Source: Caulobacter mirabilis
GTDB taxonomy: Bacteria; Pseudomonadota; Alphaproteobacteria; Caulobacterales; Caulobacteraceae
Direction of reading: 5' to 3'
Assembly (NCBI RefSeq): GCF_002749615.1
Contig: NZ_CP024201.1
Span: 1,550,001 to 1,614,000, forward strand
Length of the DNA stretch: 64,000 nucleotides
Of the stretch, positions 9,487 to 19,276 are shown one piece after another. Position numbers and translations under genes: made by a program. The notes below the pieces were generated by a model. That model was given only the letters and a program-made list of their open reading frames with translations, was not told where the DNA came from and searched no databases. How positions within the stretch are numbered: the stretch's first letter is position 1; each line of letters starts with the position of its first letter.

Positions 9487-10041
9487 TCAGCCCGAGAAGC
9501 CGCCGTCGTCGAGGAAGGCCTGCTCCTCCGCCGTGGTCTCGCGGCCGAGGCTGCGGTTGCGATGCGGGAAGCGGCCGAAGCGCGCGATGATGTCGCGATG
9601 GATGACGGCCCACTTCAGGGTGTCCTCGTCGCCCGTCGCGTCGCGGTGGGCTTCGCAGAGGGTCACCGACAGGTCCTGATCGGCCGGGTCCTCGGAATGT
9701 TCGAACGGCAGATAGAAGAACGGCCGCAGCGCCGGCTCGACCTCCTGGTCGAAGTCGGCCTGGACCGCGCGGCGGGCCACGGCGCGCGCCAGCGGATCGG
9801 CGGCGAAGGCGTGGCCTGAGCCGCGCCACAGGTTGCGCGGGAACTGATCCAGCAGGATCAACAGCGCCAGGCAACCTTCCGCCGTCTCCCGCCAGGCGTC
9901 GTACTCGCCCCGTGCGGCGGCGAAGTGCACCGGTTCGAACCGCAGGCGGATGGCCTCGTCGAAGCGAGGGTCCTTGGTGAACCACTTTTGCGGGCCTGCG
10001 GCCTGCCAGAAGCCGATGACGTCCATGGGGGTCGCGGTCAT
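9487..10041 (-). CDS. DUF924 family protein
   Basis: A 184-residue all-helical TPR-like protein of the DUF924 family. Hallmarks are the N-terminal VIGFWQAAGPQKWFTKDPRFD, LLILLDQFPRNLWRG, FFYLPFEHSED and RFGRFPHRNRSLGRETTAEE. The family is widespread in proteobacteria without a proven biochemical function. I start at the ATG at 10041 because the family begins right there; a TTG 12 codons upstream is possible. Cytoplasmic, single gene. Confidence 0.85.
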   Translation of the reverse strand: MTATPMDVIGFWQAAGPQKWFTKDPRFDEAIRLRFEPVHFAAARGEYDAWRETAEGCLALLILLDQFPRNLWRGSGHAFAADPLARAVARRAVQADFDQEVEPALRPFFYLPFEHSEDPADQDLSVTLCEAHRDATGDEDTLKWAVIHRDIIARFGRFPHRNRSLGRETTAEEQAFLDDGGFSG

Positions 10042-10159
10042 GACGGCCAAGCTGGCGCCGACCGCCGGATCGTTCAAGCACCGTTCAGATTGCCGAGCGC
10101 ATCCGTAGGGTTAAGGGACCAGCGGGGCGCGTCCGAGTGGCGGCCCCATGGAGACGGAT

Positions 10160-11257
10160 ATGAAAAAGACCCTCACCACGGCGCTGGTGCTGAGCCTGAT
10201 GGCCAGCACGGCGGCGGTCGCCCAACCCCAGGGACGAGGCGACCAGGCGCAGTCGGAGACGGAGCAGCCGCGGCGCGGCGACAGGCCTTCGCGCGGCGGA
10301 GACCGTGGAGACCGGCCGCAGCCGGGGCCGCAGGGGCCGGCGCAACCCGAGGCGCGGCCGGATCGTGGACCGCGCCCTGACGGCGGCGGTCGGCCCGGCG
10401 GTTGGGAGCGGCCCCAGCGTCCGGACCGTCCCGACCGCCCGCAACCGGGCGGATGGGAGCGTCCCGATCGTCCTGCCCAGCCCGGACGTCCCGGCGGCTG
10501 GGACCGTCCGGATCGCCCCGACAGACCTGGTCGCCCTGACAGACCCGACCGTCCTGACAGACCCGACCGTCCTGACAGGCCCGACCGGCCGGGCGGCGGT
10601 TGGGATCGTCCGGATCGCCCCTCGCAACCGTCGCAACCCTCTCAGCCGGGACGGCCGGGCGGCTGGGACAGGCCGGATCGTCCGGACCGTCCGGGGGGCT
10701 GGGATCGCCCCGACCGCCCCGGCCGCCCGGGAGAACCAGGGCGTCCCTGGGAGCCCGGTCGCCCGGGAGAGCCTGGCCGTCCAGGCCAGCCGGGCCAGCC
10801 GGGTCAGCCGGGCCGCCCCGGCGGCTGGGACCGCGACAACGACGGCCGGCCGGATCGCTATCCGGGACGACCGGGACCCGGCGGCTGGGAGCGCGACCAC
10901 GACCGCGGCGATCGCCGCTGGGACGGCCGGCGTCCGGGCGAGGGGCGTCAGCTCCGGGACCGCGACCGGAACCGCCGCTGGTACGACTCCCGCCAGTGGC
11001 GGCGTGAGTACCATGCGCCGCGTCGCTACCGCGCGCCGAGCTATCGCTATCCCAGCGGCTGGTACGTCCGGCACTGGTCCTACGGCGACGTCCTGCCCTG
11101 GGGCTGGTTCACGCCGAGCTACTACCTCGGCTGGGGCGCCTACGGCCTGCCGATCCCGCCGATCGGCACCGAATGGGTGCGCGTCGGCGACGACGCCCTG
11201 CTGGTCGACATCTGGAGCGGCCGCGTCCTAGCCGTCTACTACGGACTGTTCTGGTAG
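10160..11257 (+). CDS. RcnB-like exported protein with RPD and collagen-like repeats
   Basis: A 365-residue exported protein in three parts. The signal peptide ends near VAQPQ (about 20-22). Residues about 30-260 are low complexity: RPD tripeptide repeats (115-145), GGWDRPDRP modules, and a run of G-x-P triplets (188-221, e.g. GEPGRPWEPGRPGEPGRPGQ) that looks collagen-like. The last ~85 residues (YPSGWYVRHW, GWFTPSYY, WVRVGDDALLVD, GRVLAVYYGLFW) match RcnB-type periplasmic domains. The ATG at 10160 has GGAGA upstream. The domain is linked to nickel/cobalt tolerance in enterics but no metal transporter is nearby. A strong terminator follows. Confidence 0.8.
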   Translation: MKKTLTTALVLSLMASTAAVAQPQGRGDQAQSETEQPRRGDRPSRGGDRGDRPQPGPQGPAQPEARPDRGPRPDGGGRPGGWERPQRPDRPDRPQPGGWERPDRPAQPGRPGGWDRPDRPDRPGRPDRPDRPDRPDRPDRPDRPGGGWDRPDRPSQPSQPSQPGRPGGWDRPDRPDRPGGWDRPDRPGRPGEPGRPWEPGRPGEPGRPGQPGQPGQPGRPGGWDRDNDGRPDRYPGRPGPGGWERDHDRGDRRWDGRRPGEGRQLRDRDRNRRWYDSRQWRREYHAPRRYRAPSYRYPSGWYVRHWSYGDVLPWGWFTPSYYLGWGAYGLPIPPIGTEWVRVGDDALLVDIWSGRVLAVYYGLFW

Positions 11258-11271
11258 CGGCTTCCGCGACC

Positions 11272-11307
11272 GCGAAGGCCCCGGGATAGCCCGGGGCCTT
11301 CGCTTTT
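11272..11307 (+). terminator. Intrinsic terminator after the RcnB-like gene
   Basis: A perfect 14-bp stem (GCGAAGGCCCCGGG / CCCGGGGCCTTCGC) with the loop ATAG is followed by TTTT. It lies 14 bases after the stop codon and separates this unit from ilvC. Confidence 0.85.
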
Positions 11308-11323
11308 GAGCGCGGACCCTTGA

Positions 11324-12433
<1,110 letters not shown>

Positions 12434-12460
12434 TCGCAGTCCCTCACAGGACGGCGGCGG

Positions 12461-12496
12461 CGCCGGCGGATCCCGTATCCGCCGGCGTTGGTGTTT
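12461..12496 (+). terminator. Intrinsic terminator after ilvC
   Basis: An 11-bp stem (CGCCGGCGGAT / ATCCGCCGGCG) with a 5-base loop, followed by TTGGTGTTT, lies 28 bases after ilvC. Confidence 0.75.
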
Positions 12497-12571
12497 CTGG
12501 CCCCGAACAATCTGGTTGCGCGGCGCGTGGATCTGGCCACTCTTCACCCCAGGGGTGGATGGGAGAAGCAC

Positions 12572-13003
12572 ATGCGCATCGTCGGCGGGCTGGTTCTGGG
12601 GATAATGTTGCTCGGCGTCGGCGGGGCGGCGCACGCCCTCCAGGCCACGACGGCGGCGCCGACCGTATCGGAGCTTGAGATCACAGCCGCCGCGGACGTG
12701 CGCCTGACCGTCGCCGCCGGCGGCGACATGGATCCGAAGACCTATGTGGTCAGCGCGCCGGTCGGCGTGACCTGCGGCGGCGCGGAGTATCGCTATGTCA
12801 CCCAGGAGAACCGTCAGTGCTGGCTCTGGGTCCGGCGCAACAGCGAGGTCGTGCTGACCGCACAGTCCACCGGCGGCTATGGGTCCGCCTGGACGGTCGA
12901 ATGGGTCGGCTGCAAGCCGATCGGCAACGGCTCGGCCTGCGTGCTGAACCCAGGCGTCGAAACCAGCGTCGCGGCGCTGTTCACCCGCTCCGTAGCCCGC
13001 TAG
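12572..13003 (+). CDS. Secreted hypothetical protein with paired cysteines
   Basis: A 143-residue protein with a signal peptide (MRIVGGLVLGIMLLGVGGAAHA) and a mature beta-rich part holding four cysteines (GVTCGG, RQCWLW, EWVGCKPIG, SACVLNPG) that could make two disulfides. The ATG at 12572 is preferred because GGGAGAAG precedes it and a signal peptide begins there. I do not recognise a family. It is followed closely by a nucleoside deoxyribosyltransferase-like gene but shares no obvious job with it. Confidence 0.65.
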   Translation: MRIVGGLVLGIMLLGVGGAAHALQATTAAPTVSELEITAAADVRLTVAAGGDMDPKTYVVSAPVGVTCGGAEYRYVTQENRQCWLWVRRNSEVVLTAQSTGGYGSAWTVEWVGCKPIGNGSACVLNPGVETSVAALFTRSVAR

Positions 13004-13054
13004 GCGGCGTCGAAGGTCTGGCGATCAGCCCCGCGGCGGCGTAACAGTCCGCCC

Positions 13055-13621
13055 ATGAGCCGTCGTGTCGAGAATCTGTATCTGGCCGGACCCGAGGTCT
13101 GGTACCCGAACGTCGGGGCGCACTTCGCGCTGCGCCAGGCGCTGTGCGAAGCCGCCGGCTTCTCGATGCTGCTGCCCGACACCAGCGCTCTGCGAGAGCT
13201 GGAGCCGGGCGAGGTCATGGCGCGCGAGATCTATGCCGAACGCGTGGCGCGCATGCGCAAGGCGGACGCCGCCATCGTCAACCTGACGCCCTGGCGCGGG
13301 CCGGCCGCGGATCCGGGGACGGCGTTCGAAGCGGGCTTCCTATCCGGTCTCGGCAAGCCGGTCTTCGCCTGGATGAACATCCCGGCCGAAGAGGACGCGG
13401 AGTATCGCGACCGCATCGACGCCCATATCGGCGCTCAGCTTGACGAGGACGGCGTCTGGCGCGACGCCTCTGGGGCCTTGATCGAGGACTTCGGCCTGCC
13501 CGAGACGGCGATGCTCTGGGCCGAGGCGCGGCGGCTCTTCGTGATCGTCACCCCCGACGTGATGGACGACGTCACGGGTCTGCAGCTCTGCCTGGAGGCT
13601 GTGCGGCAGTACGCCGAGTAG
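13055..13621 (+). CDS. Nucleoside 2-deoxyribosyltransferase family protein
   Basis: A 188-residue cytoplasmic protein. The N-terminal NLYLAGPEVWYPN, the middle ADAAIVNLTPWRGPAADPGTAFEAGFLSGLGKPVF (with the catalytic-type Asp and Glu of the family) and the C-terminal helices fit the nucleoside 2-deoxyribosyltransferase fold. Such enzymes exchange or hydrolyse the N-glycosidic bond of deoxynucleosides or nucleotides, serving base salvage or pool cleaning. A stand-alone hydrolase role is equally possible. Confidence 0.85.
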   Translation: MSRRVENLYLAGPEVWYPNVGAHFALRQALCEAAGFSMLLPDTSALRELEPGEVMAREIYAERVARMRKADAAIVNLTPWRGPAADPGTAFEAGFLSGLGKPVFAWMNIPAEEDAEYRDRIDAHIGAQLDEDGVWRDASGALIEDFGLPETAMLWAEARRLFVIVTPDVMDDVTGLQLCLEAVRQYAE

Positions 13622-13657
13622 AGGCAACGCTCTCGCCGCCCGGGCGTTAGCCCCGTG

Positions 13658-15421
13658 ATGGGGCTGCTTCCGGAACTACCGACCATATCGCCGGCCGTGC
13701 TGAGCGCCGGGCTGCTGTTGATCACGCTGGCGCTGTTCGCCAGCGACAAGGTCCGTCACGACCTGGTCGCGGTGCTGTCGTTGCTGGCGGCGGTGCTGTT
13801 GGGCCTGGTGCGGCCGGGCGAGGCGTTCGCCGGCTTCGGCGACAGCGCCGTGATCACCGTGGCGGCGGTGCTTGTGATCGGCCGGGCGGTCGAACTTTCG
13901 GGCGCGGCGACCATGCTGGTCCGGGCCCTGATGCCGCGCGGCGCGCCGCTGCCGGTGCGGATCGCGGTGGTGCTGGTTCTGGGCGCGGCGCTGTCGGCCT
14001 TCATGAACAATATCGCCGCTCTAGCGATCACCATGCCGGTGATGATCCGCATCTGCCGCGACGGCCGGATGTCGCCGGCGATCGGGCTGATGCCGCTGTC
14101 GTTCGCCACCATCCTCGGCGGAATGACCACCCTGATCGGCACGCCCGCCAACCTGATCCTGTCCTCGGTGCGCGAGGAGCAGCTTGGCGCGCCGTTCCAG
14201 TTCTTCGACATGACCCTGGTCGGCGGGGCGGTGACCCTGGTCGGGCTGGCCTATCTGATGATCGCCGGCTGGCGGCTGGCGCCCAAGCGGGACTCCGGCG
14301 CTGCGATGGACGAGGACGCCTCCCTGCGGGTGTTCGAGCTGTGGGCGCCCCTGAACTTCAATCGCCGCTACGAGGACGTGCAGCAGGCCCTGCGCGAGGC
14401 GGAGGTCTCGCTGCTGGCGGTTTGGCGCGACCATGCGCGCGTGGTGCTGGCGGGCGACGATCTCGTGCAGCCCGGCGACTGCCTGATCGTCTCGGCGCGA
14501 ACTGATCCGTGGGTGGCGGCCAAGCCCCTGGATCTGCGCTTCGAGGCCCGCCGGATGAACACGGACGACGCCGCCACCGCGCGACTGGTGGTTGGCGACG
14601 GCTCGCCATTGATCGGCTTCTCCTACGGCGTCGTCGACGCCCAGACCGACGGCGAGTTGCAGGTCATCGCCGGCGGGGACCGTATGGCGCGCGAGCGGCG
14701 GCCGTTGCGCGCCATGACCCTGCGGGCCGGCGACCAGATCGTGGTGCAGGGGCCTGCCGGCGTACTGGCCGAGTACATCCGCTACGGCCGGCTGTTGCAG
14801 CTGGATCGGCGTCTGACCGCGCCGCCCAAGCCCCGGAGAGCGGTGGTCAGCGTGCTCGTCTACGCGGCCGCGGTCGTCGCCACGGCCGCGTTCGGCGTGC
14901 CGGCGGCGCTCTCCTTCGTGGCGGCGGCCGGGCTGATGATCGTGTTGCGCCTGCTCCCCGCCGACGAGGTCTATCGCTCGATCGACTGGCCGGTGATCGT
15001 GCTGCTGGGCGCGATGATCCCGGTCGGCAAGAGCTTCGGCGACAGTGGCGCGTCCGAGATCGCCGCGGCCTGGCTCAGTCACGCCATGGGCGACATGACC
15101 CTGTTCTGGGCGCTGGCGGCGATGACCCTGGCCACCGCGATCTTCTCGATGTTCCTGAACAACGTCGCCACCGCCATCGTCATGGGGCCGGTGGCGATGC
15201 AGGCGGCGGTCGCCCTGGGCGCGCCGCCGGACGCCTTCCTGCTGGCGGTGCTGATCGGAGCCTCGTCGGACTTCCTCACGCCGATCGGCCACCAGAACAA
15301 CCTGCTGGTCATGGGGCCGGGCGGCTATCGCTTCCTCGACTATCCGCGCATTGGCCTGCTGATGATGGTGCTGGTGGTGCTAACCACGGCCTTCGTGCTG
15401 TCGAGAGTGTACGGCGGCTAG
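13658..15421 (+). CDS. SLC13-family (DASS) permease with internal TrkA-C-like domains
   Basis: A 587-residue inner-membrane transporter. The N-terminal bundle has about six membrane helices with the conserved SAFMNNIAAL and LIGTPANLILS signatures; the cytoplasmic middle (about 215-395) holds two TrkA-C-like ligand-binding segments (VLAGDDLVQPGDCLIVSA, MTLRAGDQIVVQGP); the C-terminal bundle repeats the fold (MFLNNVATAIVMGP, LTPIGHQNNLLVMGPGGY). Members move dicarboxylates, citrate, sulfate or other anions with sodium. GTG at 13655 and ATG at 13658 are both possible starts; the ATG is given. The 3 prime end overlaps the convergent methyltransferase gene by 4 bases. Confidence 0.85.
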   Translation: MGLLPELPTISPAVLSAGLLLITLALFASDKVRHDLVAVLSLLAAVLLGLVRPGEAFAGFGDSAVITVAAVLVIGRAVELSGAATMLVRALMPRGAPLPVRIAVVLVLGAALSAFMNNIAALAITMPVMIRICRDGRMSPAIGLMPLSFATILGGMTTLIGTPANLILSSVREEQLGAPFQFFDMTLVGGAVTLVGLAYLMIAGWRLAPKRDSGAAMDEDASLRVFELWAPLNFNRRYEDVQQALREAEVSLLAVWRDHARVVLAGDDLVQPGDCLIVSARTDPWVAAKPLDLRFEARRMNTDDAATARLVVGDGSPLIGFSYGVVDAQTDGELQVIAGGDRMARERRPLRAMTLRAGDQIVVQGPAGVLAEYIRYGRLLQLDRRLTAPPKPRRAVVSVLVYAAAVVATAAFGVPAALSFVAAAGLMIVLRLLPADEVYRSIDWPVIVLLGAMIPVGKSFGDSGASEIAAAWLSHAMGDMTLFWALAAMTLATAIFSMFLNNVATAIVMGPVAMQAAVALGAPPDAFLLAVLIGASSDFLTPIGHQNNLLVMGPGGYRFLDYPRIGLLMMVLVVLTTAFVLSRVYGG

Positions 15422-16155
15422 GTCCAGGGGAGGGCGGCCTCGCCCCGGAGGATAGCCTCGGCCTCGGTCGTGTGCTTGGCGTCCGAGCGGTCGTGCAGGA
15501 CCAGCGGCGGCAGCAGGATCAGCGGCGCCCTGCCGGTCTTGATCGCCCGCACGATCACTCGCTTGGCCGGCTGGTCGGCGTAGGGTTGGACGGGGCGGAT
15601 GCGGAAGGAGCCGGCCTTGGGCGCCAGCTGCGCCAGAAGGTCGGCGAGCCGGTCGGCGCGGTGGATCACAGTGATGGTTCCGCCCTCGCGCGCGGCCTTG
15701 AGCAGGAAGCCCGTCCAGGCCGCCAGCCCGCCGTCGGCCATCCAGGCGCCGGTCTTCTCGGGCGCCGGGGCGCGCAGCTCTCCCGGATCGTCGAAGAACG
15801 GCGGATTGGCCATCACCGCGTCGAAGGGCGCCAGGCCCAAGGCTTTGAGGCCGGCCTGAACGTCGCCCGCGATAACTTCGACGCGATCGGAAAGGCCGTT
15901 CAAGCTCGCGTTCTCGCGAGCGAGCGCCGCCGCCGCCGGGTCGCGCTCCAGGCCCGTGAAGCAGGCGGCGTCGCGTCGGGTCGCCGCCGCCAGCAGCGCC
16001 CCGCCCGCGCCGCAGCCGGCCTCCAGGACCCGTCCGCCGGCGTCGGCGTCGCAGGCGGCCGCCAGCAGAGCCGCGTCCATACCGGCGCGATAGCCGCGCG
16101 CGGGCTGGCGAAGGCGGACCCTTCCGTTCAGCAGCTGGTCCTCGGTTACATCCAT
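15418..16155 (-). CDS. TrmN6-like N6-adenine methyltransferase
   Basis: A 245-residue SAM-dependent methyltransferase of the tRNA1(Val) A37 N6-methyltransferase group. The opening TEDQLLNGRVRLRQPARGYR is characteristic; SAM motif I is VLEAGCGAGGALLA and the amino-methyltransferase motif IV is ANPPFF. The ATG at 16155 begins at the conserved N terminus; an upstream extension would overlap the ispB promoter region. It likely modifies adenine in tRNA or rRNA. Divergent from the polyprenyl synthase gene. Confidence 0.85.
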   Translation of the reverse strand: MDVTEDQLLNGRVRLRQPARGYRAGMDAALLAAACDADAGGRVLEAGCGAGGALLAAATRRDAACFTGLERDPAAAALARENASLNGLSDRVEVIAGDVQAGLKALGLAPFDAVMANPPFFDDPGELRAPAPEKTGAWMADGGLAAWTGFLLKAAREGGTITVIHRADRLADLLAQLAPKAGSFRIRPVQPYADQPAKRVIVRAIKTGRAPLILLPPLVLHDRSDAKHTTEAEAILRGEAALPWT

Positions 16156-16261
16156 GAGGGCGCCATCTCGGTCTTGTGCTCGTCCGTTCCGTGACCTATC
16201 CCGCCCATGATGACTCCCGCAACGGCGCCGGGCCGGGCGGGAAGCCGAGGAGCAGACGATC

Positions 16262-17272
16262 TTGGACGCAGCCAGCACGGCCGTCGCCCGACCCAAGGGC
16301 TCCGTCGAGGTGCTGAGCCATCTCGCCGCCGAGGATATCGTCGAGATCAACAACATCATCGTCGCCCGGATGCAGAGCCCGGTGGCGGTGATCCCGGCCC
16401 TGGCCGATCACCTGATCAACGCCGGCGGCAAGCGCCTGCGGCCGCTGCTGACCGTGGCGAGCGCCCGGCTGGCCGGCGCCCGCGACGACGCCTGCCTGAA
16501 GCTGGCCGCGGCGGTGGAGTTCATCCACACCGCCACGCTCTTGCACGACGATGTGGTCGACTCCTCGGAACTTCGGCGCGGCAAGGTCGCCGCCCATCTG
16601 ATCTGGGGCGCGCCGTCCAGCGTGCTGGTCGGCGACTTCCTGTTCGCCAAGGCTTTCGAACTGATGGTCGAGGCCGGGTCGCTGCGGGCGCTGGACATCC
16701 TGGCCCGGGCCTCGGGCGTGATCTCCGAGGGCGAGGTCCTGCAGCTGACCCGGGCTCATGACCTGAACCTGTCGCAGGACGTCTATCTGCAGATCATCAG
16801 CGCCAAGACGGCTGAGCTGTTCGCCGCCGCCGCTGAGGCGGGGGCCGTCAGCGCCGGCGCGCCGGACGAGCAGATCCAGGCGATGCGGGACTACGCCCTG
16901 AACCTGGGCCTGGCTTTCCAGCTGGCCGATGACGCGCTGGACTACGGCGGCGCCACGGCGGACCTGGGCAAGAACGCGGGCGACGACTTCCGGGAAGGCA
17001 AGGCGACCCTGCCGCTGCTGCTGGCCATCGAGCGCACGGGCGCGGCCGAGCAGGGCTTCTGGGAGCGCACCATCGGCCGACGCGAACAGACCGACGCCGA
17101 CTTCACCCGCGCCTGCGAGCTGATCCGCAAGAGCGGGGCGCTGGAGTCCACGCTCGATCTCGCCGCCGACTTCGCCGACAAGGCCAAGACGGCGCTCTCG
17201 CCGATGACCTCCAACAGCTGGCGCACGGCGCTGGAGGACCTGGCCGACTTCGCCGTCAGCCGGCGCGCGTGA
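16262..17272 (+). CDS. ispB: Polyprenyl (octaprenyl-type) diphosphate synthase
   Basis: A 336-residue trans-prenyltransferase making the long isoprenoid chain of ubiquinone. The first aspartate-rich motif is LLHDDVVDSSELRRG and the second is ADDALDYGG; GGKRLRPLL and KTAELFAAAAEAG are also present. TTG at 16262 is the start: GAGGAGC lies before it and the next in-frame ATG would remove the conserved first helix. Chain length cannot be read reliably from motifs. Its stop overlaps the GTG of the glycosyltransferase gene. Confidence 0.88.
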   Translation: MDAASTAVARPKGSVEVLSHLAAEDIVEINNIIVARMQSPVAVIPALADHLINAGGKRLRPLLTVASARLAGARDDACLKLAAAVEFIHTATLLHDDVVDSSELRRGKVAAHLIWGAPSSVLVGDFLFAKAFELMVEAGSLRALDILARASGVISEGEVLQLTRAHDLNLSQDVYLQIISAKTAELFAAAAEAGAVSAGAPDEQIQAMRDYALNLGLAFQLADDALDYGGATADLGKNAGDDFREGKATLPLLLAIERTGAAEQGFWERTIGRREQTDADFTRACELIRKSGALESTLDLAADFADKAKTALSPMTSNSWRTALEDLADFAVSRRA

Positions 17273-18228
17273 CGCGGCCCGCCGTGGGCGAGCGCATCCT
17301 GGTCATCAAGCTGTCGGCGCTGGGCGACTTCATCCAGGCGACCGGGCCGATGAAGGCGATCCGCGCCGCCCATCCCGACGCCCATATCGTGCTGCTGACC
17401 ACCAAGCCCTATGTCGGGATGGGACAGGCCACGGGCTGGTTCGACGAGGTCTGGAGCGACGGCCGTCCCAGCTGGTCGGACCTGCCGGCCGTCTGGCGGC
17501 TGCTGCGCCGACTGCGCGCCGCGCGGTTCGACCGTGTCTACGATCTGCAGACCCAGAGCCGCACGGTCCGTTACTTCCAGCTGCTCTGGCCGAACCGACC
17601 GGCCTGGTCGGGCAACGCGCCGGGCGCGGTCTTCCACTACGGCGGCGCCGAGCGGGACCGGCTCCACATCCAGGATTCACAGCGCAACCAGCTCACCATC
17701 GCCGGGATCGCCGACGTCGGGCCGCCCGACATCAGCTGGCTGAACGGACAGGACGGCAAGTTCGATCTTTCCGCGCCTTATGCGCTGTTGGCGCCGGGCG
17801 GCGCGCCGCACCGGCCGGCCAAGCGCTGGCCGGCGGATCGTTTCGGCGCGCTGGCGGCGCGGCTGCTGGGGCGGGGGATCACGCCGGCGGTTCTGGGCCA
17901 CGGCGCCGAGGAGCAGGCCCTGGCCGACGTGATCCTGGCCGCGGCGCCCGGCGCGGTCAGCCTGGTCGGCAAGACCTCGCTCGGCGACATCGCCAGCCTG
18001 GCGCGGGGCGCGGCCCTGGCGGTCGGCAACGACACCGGTCCGATGCATGTGGTGATCGCCGCCGGCTGCCCGGGCGTGGTGCTGTTCTCGCGCGACAGCA
18101 ACCCGGCCCTCAGCGCCCCGCGCCCGATCCGGCCGGACCAGCCGGTCGAGATCCTGCGCGAACCGGATCTCGCTGACCTGGCCGTCGATCCCGTCTGGGC
18201 GGCGGCGGAGACGATCAGAAGCCGGTGA
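17269..18228 (+). CDS. Glycosyltransferase family 9 (heptosyltransferase-like)
   Basis: A 319-residue GT-B enzyme. The N terminus RILVIKLSALGDFIQATGPM matches heptosyltransferases, and the C-terminal donor domain has LLAPGGAPHRPAKRWP and VGNDTGPMHVVIAAGCPGV. Family members add heptose to lipopolysaccharide core at the cytoplasmic face. It starts at GTG overlapping the polyprenyl synthase stop by four bases, so the two are cotranscribed. Donor and acceptor are not certain. It overlaps the convergent ccdB gene by 14 bases. Confidence 0.85.
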   Translation: MTRPAVGERILVIKLSALGDFIQATGPMKAIRAAHPDAHIVLLTTKPYVGMGQATGWFDEVWSDGRPSWSDLPAVWRLLRRLRAARFDRVYDLQTQSRTVRYFQLLWPNRPAWSGNAPGAVFHYGGAERDRLHIQDSQRNQLTIAGIADVGPPDISWLNGQDGKFDLSAPYALLAPGGAPHRPAKRWPADRFGALAARLLGRGITPAVLGHGAEEQALADVILAAAPGAVSLVGKTSLGDIASLARGAALAVGNDTGPMHVVIAAGCPGVVLFSRDSNPALSAPRPIRPDQPVEILREPDLADLAVDPVWAAAETIRSR

Positions 18229-18538
18229 ACAGCCGGTCCAGCGCCCGGCGGATGTCGTCCTCCTGGCGGGAAAGATTGTCGATCGACCGGCCCAGCATGC
18301 GTGAGGGCAGGTGGGCGAGCTCGGCGACCATCACCGCGCAGTCTTCATTTTGCACGCTAATCGGCACTTCGATCTCGGCATGGCCCTCGGCGTGGGTCTT
18401 CCGACGGATTGGCGCGACGATTGTGGTCGCCATGGGCGCGTAGTGCGATTGTAGAACGAGGATGTAGGGAACGATCGACCGCCGCGCTCCGTCCGGGTTT
18501 CGGATGATGTCGAACTGGCGCGTCACCAGCGTCGCCAT
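18215..18538 (-). CDS. ccdB: CcdB-family toxin
   Basis: A 107-residue homologue of the CcdB gyrase poison. The closing helix LGRSIDNLSRQEDDIRRALDRLFTGF parallels the end of plasmid F CcdB ([26 protein letters not shown], compared in shorter pieces by eye), including the terminal three-residue pattern that contacts gyrase A. The N terminus TRQFDIIRNP and the strand SIVPYILVLQSHY fit the SH3-like core. It overlaps ccdA by 16 bases. Target and activity are inferred from family. Confidence 0.85.
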   Translation of the reverse strand: MATLVTRQFDIIRNPDGARRSIVPYILVLQSHYAPMATTIVAPIRRKTHAEGHAEIEVPISVQNEDCAVMVAELAHLPSRMLGRSIDNLSRQEDDIRRALDRLFTGF

Positions 18539-18768
18539 TCCTCGCCGAAACAGCCTTCTCGTTCGATCCGTTCGCCGTGCCGGCGGATCGCCTCGGCGTT
18601 CTCGTCGGCCCAGCGCTTCGCACGCGCCTCGCCGCCCGCCGGATCGACCTTTTGCAGGTGAAGCCGCAGGTCGCGCTCCGTCCAGCCGGTCGTGTCGAGA
18701 CCCAGCCGGGCCGCCTGTTCCAGCAGCTCGGGATCGATCGACGGGGCGGGGGCCTCGGGCCTGTCCAT
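18523..18768 (-). CDS. ccdA: CcdA-family antitoxin
   Basis: An 81-residue antitoxin. The C-terminal CcdB-binding half, RAKRWADENAEAIRRHGERI followed by EREGCFGEEWRRW, is clearly CcdA-like. The N-terminal half (DPELLEQAARLGLDTTGWTE) is a short variant of the ribbon-helix-helix DNA-binding part. It precedes and overlaps ccdB, the normal order for autoregulated toxin-antitoxin operons. A chromosomal copy with no plasmid genes around it. Confidence 0.82.
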   Translation of the reverse strand: MDRPEAPAPSIDPELLEQAARLGLDTTGWTERDLRLHLQKVDPAGGEARAKRWADENAEAIRRHGERIEREGCFGEEWRRW

Positions 18769-18804
18769 GGCGAGAGCTTACGCCTGGGGTGAACAAACCG
18801 GCAA

Positions 18805-19248
18805 CTACAATCTCGCGATGTGGGTGGCGTCCCGGCGGTCCGACGGCTCGAAACCCATCGCCGCCCAGAACGGTCCAGCGGCCACCGAGGCGGCCGCGTT
18901 GACGGTCAGCCGCGGCGCGGCCTGGAAGCCCTGCTGCATCATCGCCCCGGCCAGCGCCCGCGCGACGCCCATCCGCCGGAAGTCCGGCCGGACGTAGAGC
19001 CGACGCATCCGCATGGCCGGTTCGCCCGGACCGGTTTCCGGCGAGACGCCGCCGACCCCGGCCAGGGCGCCGCCCACCCGCGCCGCGAACAGCGCGCCCG
19101 GCTCCTCGAAGCGCTGTTCTCCGCTCGCCCACTGCCGCGCGAGCAGGGCCATGTTGCGGACGCCTTCGGACGCCGCGTCCGCCAGGATGACCTCGAATTC
19201 ATCCGGCAGAGTCTCGACAACCCGCGCGATGTTCACCACGTCTTGCAT
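18805..19248 (-). CDS. GNAT-family N-acetyltransferase
   Basis: A 147-residue acetyltransferase. The acetyl-CoA binding segment is RRLYVRPDFRRMGVARALAG, followed by LTVNAAASVAAGPFWAAMGF. Substrate unknown. It lies 36 bases upstream of ccdA on the same strand and could share its transcript. Start is 28 bases from the divergent yccF start. Confidence 0.82.
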   Translation of the reverse strand: MQDVVNIARVVETLPDEFEVILADAASEGVRNMALLARQWASGEQRFEEPGALFAARVGGALAGVGGVSPETGPGEPAMRMRRLYVRPDFRRMGVARALAGAMMQQGFQAAPRLTVNAAASVAAGPFWAAMGFEPSDRRDATHIARL

Positions 19249-19276
19249 CGAGAGACCTTAGCCTGGGGGCGATCCT

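Noticed and set aside
10440..10830. Short regular DNA repeats resembling a CRISPR array or tandem repeat locus
   Set aside because: The repeats are codon-periodic (RPD and G-x-P units) within one open frame; there are no constant-length unique spacers and no cas genes.
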